Both the position numbers and the translations under genes were made by a program. The notes beneath the pieces were generated by a model. That model was not told where the DNA came from. It saw only the letters and a program-made list of their open reading frames with translations, and did no database searches. 64,000 nt of DNA from Chitinimonas taiwanensis DSM 18899 (GTDB taxonomy: Bacteria > Pseudomonadota > Gammaproteobacteria > Burkholderiales > Chitinimonadaceae): positions 62,001 to 126,000 of the forward strand of contig NZ_FPKR01000007.1 of the NCBI RefSeq assembly GCF_900119825.1, read 5' to 3'. Positions within the stretch are counted from its first letter, which is position 1, and the number at the start of each line of letters is the position of its first letter. Positions 59,759-64,000 of this stretch are shown piece after piece.

Positions 59759-60667
59759 TCAGTACTCGAAGCGCCTGGCCAGCAGCACCAGTGCCTGTTC
59801 GAGCAGCAGGCCGACAATGCCGACCACGAAGATGGCGATCAGGATGTGTTCCACGTTCAGGTTGTTCCACTCGTCCCAGACCCAGAAACCGAGGCCTATG
59901 CCACCGGTCAGCATCTCGGCCGCCACGATGACTAGCCAGGCCACGCCGATGGCGAGGCGGATGCCGGTGATCATGTGCGGCAGCACGGCCGGGAACAGGA
60001 TCTTGGTGAACACCTTGGACTCGGGCAGGTTCAGCACGCGCGCCACATTCAGATAGTCCTTGGGCACTTGCGAGACGCCGGCGGCGGTGTTGAGGATCAT
60101 CGGCCAGATGCTGGAAATGAAGATCACCCAGATCGAGGCCGGTCCTGCCGCCTTGAACACCATCAGGCCAATGGGCAACCAGGCCAGTGGCGATACCGGG
60201 CGCAACAGGCTGATGATGGGCGCGGCCATCTTGCCGATAAAGGCAAAGCGGCCAATGACGAAACCGGCCGGAATGCCAAGCAGGGCGGCCATGCCGAAAC
60301 CGAGGCCCACCCGCTCGAGCGAATGCAGGATGTTCCAGCCTATGCCCTGGTCGTTCGGACCCTTGTCATAGAAGGGGTCGGCAAACAGCTCCACGGCCGC
60401 CGCCCAGGTCTTGGCCGGGCCGGGCAGGCCGTCGCTATATAGCGATACCGCCTGCCAGAGCAGGATGAATAGGGCGAGGCCGAGCAGGGGCGGAACGGCT
60501 TCGAAGGCGAACCAGCGCAATGTGCGGTTCAGCCGGCTGGGCCCGGCCGGCAGCGCGCCAGCCTGCTGCAGGGCGGGCTTGGCGCGGGCCGGCTTGAAGC
60601 GATCAGCATGCGGTGCCGGCGCGGCCTCGGCCGGCGGCGTGGTGGGCGATAGCGGTAGGGCTTGCAT
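59759..60667 (-). CDS. nrtB: Nitrate ABC transporter permease (NrtB-type)
   Basis: 302 aa. A Pro/Ala-rich cytoplasmic tail (about 1-45) is followed by six membrane helices and the permease loop EMLTGGIGLGFWVWDEWN typical of the NrtB/CmpB/SsuC group. SLLRPVSPLAWLPIGLMVF and ISSIWPMILNTAAGV are strongly family-like. Lies between the binding-protein and ATPase genes. Confidence 0.93.
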   Translation of the reverse strand: MQALPLSPTTPPAEAAPAPHADRFKPARAKPALQQAGALPAGPSRLNRTLRWFAFEAVPPLLGLALFILLWQAVSLYSDGLPGPAKTWAAAVELFADPFYDKGPNDQGIGWNILHSLERVGLGFGMAALLGIPAGFVIGRFAFIGKMAAPIISLLRPVSPLAWLPIGLMVFKAAGPASIWVIFISSIWPMILNTAAGVSQVPKDYLNVARVLNLPESKVFTKILFPAVLPHMITGIRLAIGVAWLVIVAAEMLTGGIGLGFWVWDEWNNLNVEHILIAIFVVGIVGLLLEQALVLLARRFEY

Positions 60668-60794
60668 AGGGTTCTCCTGGCTGCAACACGGGGCAGAAAT
60701 CGGCGCCGGGTGACCGCCTGCCTAGGCGGCCCCCACGCTCGTTTTTCGCTGGGTGAGGCGGACTGCGTTCAGATGCGGGATTGGCGCGGACTGC

Positions 60795-62069
60795 TCAGGC
60801 GCGGATCTTGAAGCCGGCCGCATAGGCCGCCGGGTTCTTGCCGTCCCAGACCGTGCCGTCCAGCAGCGTGGTCTTGCGCAGCGGGTCCTTGGGCACGGCC
60901 ACACCTAGCGCGCGCGCGGCATCGCTATAGAGGTCGATGCGGTTGACCGCCTTGGCCACGGCCAGATAGTCGGGGTCGGCCTTCAATAGGCCCCAACGCT
61001 TGTGCTGGGTCAGGAACCACATGCCGTCCGACAGATAGGGGAAGGTCACCTTGCCGTCGTTGAAGAACTTCATGTAGTTGGGGTCTTGCCAGTTGCGGCC
61101 ATTACCGCTCACATACTTGCCTTCCAGCCGCTGGTCGATGATGTCCACCGGGCAGTTCACATAGCTCTTGTCGGCGATCGTCTCGGCCACCTTCTGGCGG
61201 TTGGCCATCACATCGATCCAGCGTGAGGCATCCAGTACGGCCATCACCAGCGCGCGCGCGGTGTTCGGGTACTTGGCGCTGAATTCGGCCGTGGTGCCCA
61301 GTACCTTCTCTGGGTGATCGGTCCAGATCTCCTGCGTGGTGGCGGCGGTGAAGCCGATATTGTCGGCCACTGCGCGGTTATTCCACGGTTCACCCACGCA
61401 ATAGCCGTCCATATTGCCCACGCGCATATTGGCCACCATCTGCGGCGGCGGCACCACGATGGTCTTCACATCCTTGAGCGGGTCAATGCCCTGGCTGGCC
61501 AGCCAGTAGTACAGCCACATCGCATGGGTGCCGGTCGGGAAGGTCTGCGCAAACGTGTATTCGCGCGGCTCGGCCTTCACCAGCTTGGCCAGGCTCGCCC
61601 CATCCTTGACGCCCTTGTCCTTTAGCTGATTGGACAGGGTGATCGCCTGGCCATTGTGGTTGAGCGTCATCAGGATATTCATATCCTTCTTCGGCCCGCC
61701 CACGCCCAGCTGCACGCCATAGATCAGCCCGTACAGCACATGGGCGGCATGCAGCTCGCCATTGACCAGCTTGTCGCGCACGCCGGCCCAGCTGGCTTCC
61801 TTGCTGGGAATGATCTTGATGCCGTACTTCTTGTCGAAGCCGAGCACGGCCGCCATCACGATGGAGGCGCAGTCGGTGAGCGGGATGAAGCCGACCTTGA
61901 CCTCGGTCAGCTCGGGGGCGCCATTGCCGCTATTGGCGGCGGCGCGTACGCCGGGCGGCAGCATGCCCAATAGCGAGGCGCCACTGGCAAGGCTCAGGGT
62001 CTTCATGAAATCGCGCCGGCTGTGCGAGGCGGGCGTCGGGTCGAGCGGGGAGGTGTGTGGCTGTTTCAT
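60795..62069 (-). CDS. nrtA: Nitrate-binding protein NrtA-like (ABC transporter)
   Basis: 424 aa from ATG 62069 (MKQPHTSPLD) with AGGAAA upstream. A twin-arginine signal (SRRDFMKTLSLASGASLLG) exports it. The mature domain has the NrtA/CmpA blocks VKVGFIPLTDCASIVMA, GELHAAHVLYGLIYG, DMNILMTLNHNGQAI, MRVGNMDGYCVGEPWNN and PNYMKFFNDGKVTFPY. Binds nitrate in the periplasm for import. A 200-base leader with regulatory RNA signals and a sigma-54 promoter precede it. Confidence 0.94.
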   Translation of the reverse strand: MKQPHTSPLDPTPASHSRRDFMKTLSLASGASLLGMLPPGVRAAANSGNGAPELTEVKVGFIPLTDCASIVMAAVLGFDKKYGIKIIPSKEASWAGVRDKLVNGELHAAHVLYGLIYGVQLGVGGPKKDMNILMTLNHNGQAITLSNQLKDKGVKDGASLAKLVKAEPREYTFAQTFPTGTHAMWLYYWLASQGIDPLKDVKTIVVPPPQMVANMRVGNMDGYCVGEPWNNRAVADNIGFTAATTQEIWTDHPEKVLGTTAEFSAKYPNTARALVMAVLDASRWIDVMANRQKVAETIADKSYVNCPVDIIDQRLEGKYVSGNGRNWQDPNYMKFFNDGKVTFPYLSDGMWFLTQHKRWGLLKADPDYLAVAKAVNRIDLYSDAARALGVAVPKDPLRKTTLLDGTVWDGKNPAAYAAGFKIRA

Positions 62070-62098
62070 TGCGTTTCCTGGCGGTGAGAACAAGCAAT

Positions 62099-62148
62099 AA
62101 AAAACGGCGCACTTCGCAGGGTGGCAAAACCATGCAAAGGACGCCGTT
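62099..62148 (-). terminator. Leader terminator (attenuator) in front of nrtA
   Basis: On the minus strand AACGGCG (62148-62142) pairs with CGCCGTT (62109-62103); inside, CTTTGCA pairs with TGCGAAG after a 2x2 internal loop. Six T follow (62104-62099), 30 bases before the nrtA ATG. A terminator inside a leader, with no gene upstream on this strand, indicates attenuation. Confidence 0.78.
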
Positions 62149-62152
62149 GTCC
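62139..62152 (-). promoter_or_regulatory. Second hexaloop hairpin (P2, antiterminator) of the nrtA leader
   Basis: GGAC-AACGGC-GTCC: a 4-base-pair stem with a hexaloop that has A at position 1 and G at position 4, the ANTAR-target rule. The loop and 3' arm use the bases of the 5' arm of the terminator, so the two structures exclude each other. Confidence 0.65.
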
Positions 62153-62180
62153 GTGGGCCGGCCGCATCGCTGCGCCGCCC

Positions 62181-62212
62181 GGCACGCGCACCTGGGTTCC
62201 GGTGCAAGTGCC
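62181..62212 (-). promoter_or_regulatory. Middle hairpin of the nrtA leader
   Basis: GGCAC and GTGCC, then GCACC and GGTGC after a 2x2 internal loop, close an 8-base loop. It sits between the two hexaloop hairpins and could bring them together. Confidence 0.55.
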
Positions 62213-62243
62213 TGATTCAACTCATCTACGAGTTAATTCGCCA

Positions 62244-62266
62244 CCCCGGCTCGCCGTTGAGCGGGG
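62244..62266 (-). promoter_or_regulatory. First hexaloop hairpin (P1) of the nrtA leader
   Basis: CCCCGCTC-AACGGC-GAGCCGGGG: eight pairs with one bulged C, closing the identical hexaloop AACGGC (A1, G4) found in P2. Two such hairpins are the binding element of ANTAR proteins such as NasR and NasT. Confidence 0.7.
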
Positions 62267-62281
62267 CTACGCCTGTTGCAT

Positions 62282-62297
62282 TGCAGCAAGCGTGCCA
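62282..62297 (-). promoter_or_regulatory. Sigma-54 promoter of nrtA
   Basis: Minus-strand TGGCACGCTTGCTGCA: GG at -24 and GC at -12 with exactly 10 bases between, one mismatch to TGGCACG-N4-TTGCA. Start of transcription near 62271 would give a 200-base leader. A TGCACCA half-site at 62405-62411, about 110 bases upstream, could bind NtrC. Confidence 0.82.
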
Positions 62298-62478
62298 GCA
62301 TTGCGGCTTGACAATATATTTTTATTAAATTATTGAAAATAAAAGAAATTTTTTGAATTGAAAAAGTTATCCACAATTTTTCGAGTTGAAAGAGGCTAGC
62401 GTCTTGCACCATCAAGGCACGCGTAGATGGCGCCATGCCTCGTGTTGGCGCTGTGTGCTGTCTTGGGTGCGCCGCAAT

Positions 62479-62498
62479 ATGTAAGGAAATTCTTACAT
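62479..62498. promoter_or_regulatory. Palindrome upstream of the PEP-CTERM gene (possible activator site)
   Basis: ATGTAAG and CTTACAT are exact inverse complements with 6 bases between. It lies about 80-100 bases before the predicted sigma-54 start, a normal distance for an enhancer-binding protein. Confidence 0.6.
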
Positions 62499-62517
62499 TA
62501 GCCTGTATGAATGTGGA

Positions 62518-62562
62518 ATAAGTCCATGTGAAACAGTGACTTATTTACATGGCATTACTTAT
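62518..62562. repeat. Nested inverted repeat overlapping the PEP-CTERM promoter
   Basis: ATAAGT-CCATGT (62518-62529) faces ACATGG (62547-62552) and ACTTAT (62557-62562). The right arm coincides with the -24/-12 region, so binding here could block the polymerase. Confidence 0.5.
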
Positions 62563-62565
62563 GCA
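62550..62565 (+). promoter_or_regulatory. Sigma-54 promoter of the PEP-CTERM gene
   Basis: TGGCATTACTTATGCA: GG and GC with 10 bases between, followed by a start site near 62576 and the ATG at 62608. Sigma-54 control by PrsK/PrsR is known for PEP-CTERM genes. Confidence 0.65.
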
Positions 62566-62607
62566 TGTGCTCGTAGTGCTTGAATCGAGCCAACCGAGGT
62601 CACTGCC

Positions 62608-63741
62608 ATGCTTACCTTACGCCGCCTACCGTCCCTGCTCTGCCTGGCCGGCCTGCTCCATGCCCAAGCCGCCCCGCTGTCGCTGGATATTCCCAACTAC
62701 CTGACTTATGGGAATGTGAATTCCTATTCCATGCCCATCCTGGCCGGCATTTACGCCGAGGCCAATCCCTTGGTGCCCAAGAACAAGAATCCGTATGTGG
62801 TGGCTTCCACCCCCGGGGAGATCAAGGACAAGCTGGTCATCTACACCGGTGCAAACGGGGTGGATGTGACCACCAATGCGGCAGGCTTTGACGATGCCTA
62901 CTTGACCCCGAATGGTTCCAGCCCCGAGTACGCGAGCATGAATGGTGCGGTCAATGTGACGGCACCGACCCCGAAGGGCGGTATCGCCAACGCAACCGGC
63001 AATACCTGGGATGCGAATCTGCTCAGCCTGAAGGGCTTTCTGGGTGGTGGCAGCGCGGCCTTTATGTTCAATAACAATGACACCAACCAGGACCAGAGCC
63101 TGGCGGTGTGGGCCAAGCTGTGGCTGACCGATGGCAATAATCAGGTCTATCAGAACCGCTATCTGTACGCGAGCAATGAGGGTGCCGTGTACGAGAACGG
63201 TGGCACCTTCCAGGGCGATGCCAGCCTGTACGACCCCGGCAATGTCGAACCGGGCGTCGATTACCTGACGCGCGAGACCGACTATATCCGCTCGGGCGGC
63301 GAGGTCTGTCTGAGCGCTGCCTGGGTGCCGCAGGCCTGCGACGGCAGCGAAGCGCACAAGATCAACCACAATCTGGGTGCCGACCATGTTGCCTATGCCG
63401 GCGTGTTCCCGGTGCTGGATGGCTGGCTGAACGATCTGTTCCAGAACGAGACCGACGATGTGCTCGACGACTACACGCTGCACTTCGACTTCCGTCTGGG
63501 CTGCGCGGCCGGCTGGAATAATCCGAATAACCCGACCCGCATCGACGATTGCAAAGATGTGCGCATCGACAATGGTTACGAGCAACTCTTCCTGGTGGCG
63601 GTCAATCAGCCGCCCGGTGAGGAAGTCCCCGAGCCGGGCACGCTGGTGCTGCTGGGCATAGGCCTGCTCAGCCTCGCGCTCAGTCGCCGTCCGCTATGGC
63701 ATGCAGTACGTGTGCGTGGTGGGCGATATGGTCGGCCATGA
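62608..63741 (+). CDS. PEP-CTERM sorted exported protein
   Basis: 377 aa. Signal peptide (LPSLLCLAGLLHAQA), a large Asn/Gly/Asp-rich beta-type body, and the PEP-CTERM anchor: VPEPG motif at about 341-345, hydrophobic helix TLVLLGIGLLSLALS and Arg pair. Such proteins are cut and anchored by exosortase and usually serve extracellular matrix or floc formation. Sixteen more residues (PLWHAVRVRGGRYGRP) follow the Arg pair, longer than usual, and their codons overlap the convergent formylglutathione hydrolase gene by 62 bases. No exosortase gene is in the window. Confidence 0.88.
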   Translation: MLTLRRLPSLLCLAGLLHAQAAPLSLDIPNYLTYGNVNSYSMPILAGIYAEANPLVPKNKNPYVVASTPGEIKDKLVIYTGANGVDVTTNAAGFDDAYLTPNGSSPEYASMNGAVNVTAPTPKGGIANATGNTWDANLLSLKGFLGGGSAAFMFNNNDTNQDQSLAVWAKLWLTDGNNQVYQNRYLYASNEGAVYENGGTFQGDASLYDPGNVEPGVDYLTRETDYIRSGGEVCLSAAWVPQACDGSEAHKINHNLGADHVAYAGVFPVLDGWLNDLFQNETDDVLDDYTLHFDFRLGCAAGWNNPNNPTRIDDCKDVRIDNGYEQLFLVAVNQPPGEEVPEPGTLVLLGIGLLSLALSRRPLWHAVRVRGGRYGRP

Positions 63742-64000
63742 AGCTGCTGATGAAGTAATAGCCATGGTCGTAGCCGGCGTGGCGGCGCAGCGTCAGCGGC
63801 TGCTGCGCCAGCGCGCAGGCCGCTTCAAAGCGCTCGGGTAACAGCTGCTGAGCCAGGAATGGGTCGTTCAGGCCCTGGTCGATCAAGATGCCGTCCGGGA
63901 AAGGGCAGTGCGCCTTGCGCATCAGCGCGCTCGCGTCATGGGCAAGCCAGTCGGCGAGGTCTGTCCCCAGATAGCCGGCGAAGGCCTTCTCGCCCCATGG
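63680..64000 (-). CDS. S-formylglutathione hydrolase (partial, C-terminal part)
   Basis: The frame enters from the right edge and ends at 63680; about 106 C-terminal residues are seen. Conserved pieces are PWGEKAFAGYLG, HDASALM, ILIDQGLNDPFL with the catalytic Asp, and the catalytic-His segment HAGYDHGYYFISSFMADH. The enzyme frees formate and glutathione in formaldehyde detoxification. The start and the GxSxG nucleophile lie outside the window. Its 3' end overlaps the PEP-CTERM gene. Confidence 0.93.
   Translation of the reverse strand, partial: PWGEKAFAGYLGTDLADWLAHDASALMRKAHCPFPDGILIDQGLNDPFLAQQLLPERFEAACALAQQPLTLRRHAGYDHGYYFISSFMADHIAHHAHVLHAIADGD

Noticed and set aside
62121-62336. 71-codon frame on the plus strand in the nrtA leader region
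   Set aside because: No ribosome site, crosses the promoter and leader hairpins, and shows no protein-like composition.

Overview
The window reads as a chromosomal segment of a GC-rich betaproteobacterium, probably a Neisseriales/Chitinibacteraceae- or Chitinimonas-like genus. This is an inference from gene content: high-potential iron-sulfur protein, SiaABCD module, PEP-CTERM protein, NrtABC nitrate uptake and a GrpE-DnaK-DnaJ cluster; no 16S gene is present. Gene density is high on both strands. I see no rRNA, tRNA, insertion sequence, prophage or CRISPR array.

Left part (1-16.5 kb): a cut-off gene; two tandem membrane proteins with decayed Mrr-type nuclease domains; a HiPIP and a small Trp-rich protein; a DUF808 membrane protein; then a six-gene operon (4414-10142) with a coiled-coil protein, a solute-binding/LysM fusion, a two-helix membrane coiled-coil protein, a PspA/IM30 (ESCRT-III-like) protein, a Vps4-like AAA ATPase with a degenerate first AAA half, and a TerB-like protein. 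This operon is the best candidate for a poorly described membrane-remodelling or envelope-stress system. A hybrid histidine kinase and an MdlAB-type ABC exporter pair follow.

Middle (16.5-40.9 kb): a LysR regulator, an intradiol-dioxygenase-like lipoprotein, asparaginase II, a methyltransferase, and the glyoxylate shunt (malate synthase G and isocitrate lyase, with a low-GC orphan gene between them). grpE-dnaK-dnaJ follow a near-consensus sigma-32 promoter. Next come an outer-membrane barrel, siaA-siaB-siaC-siaD (phosphatase, kinase, phosphoprotein, diguanylate cyclase), and a glutarate/lysine catabolic set (glutamine-synthetase-like ligase, CoA-transferase, glutaryl-CoA dehydrogenase) facing a DMT transporter and an IclR regulator across two operator-like palindromes.

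Right part (40.9-64 kb): stress and redox genes, a secreted phospholipase-C-like protein with a PPIase and an anchored partner, an AMACR-like enzyme, two tandem chemoreceptors with NIT-type sensor domains behind an FNR-like box, a MocR regulator next to FMN-type oxidase genes, an S41 protease, and a nitrate block. The nitrate block holds nrtA, nrtB, the ATPase, a free-standing double P-box protein and a binding protein. Upstream of nrtA I read a sigma-54 promoter and an RNA leader with two hexaloop hairpins, the second overlapping a terminator, as in ANTAR-controlled (NasR/NasT) nitrate attenuation. A PEP-CTERM gene with its own sigma-54 promoter and palindromes diverges from it, and the window ends inside an S-formylglutathione hydrolase gene.
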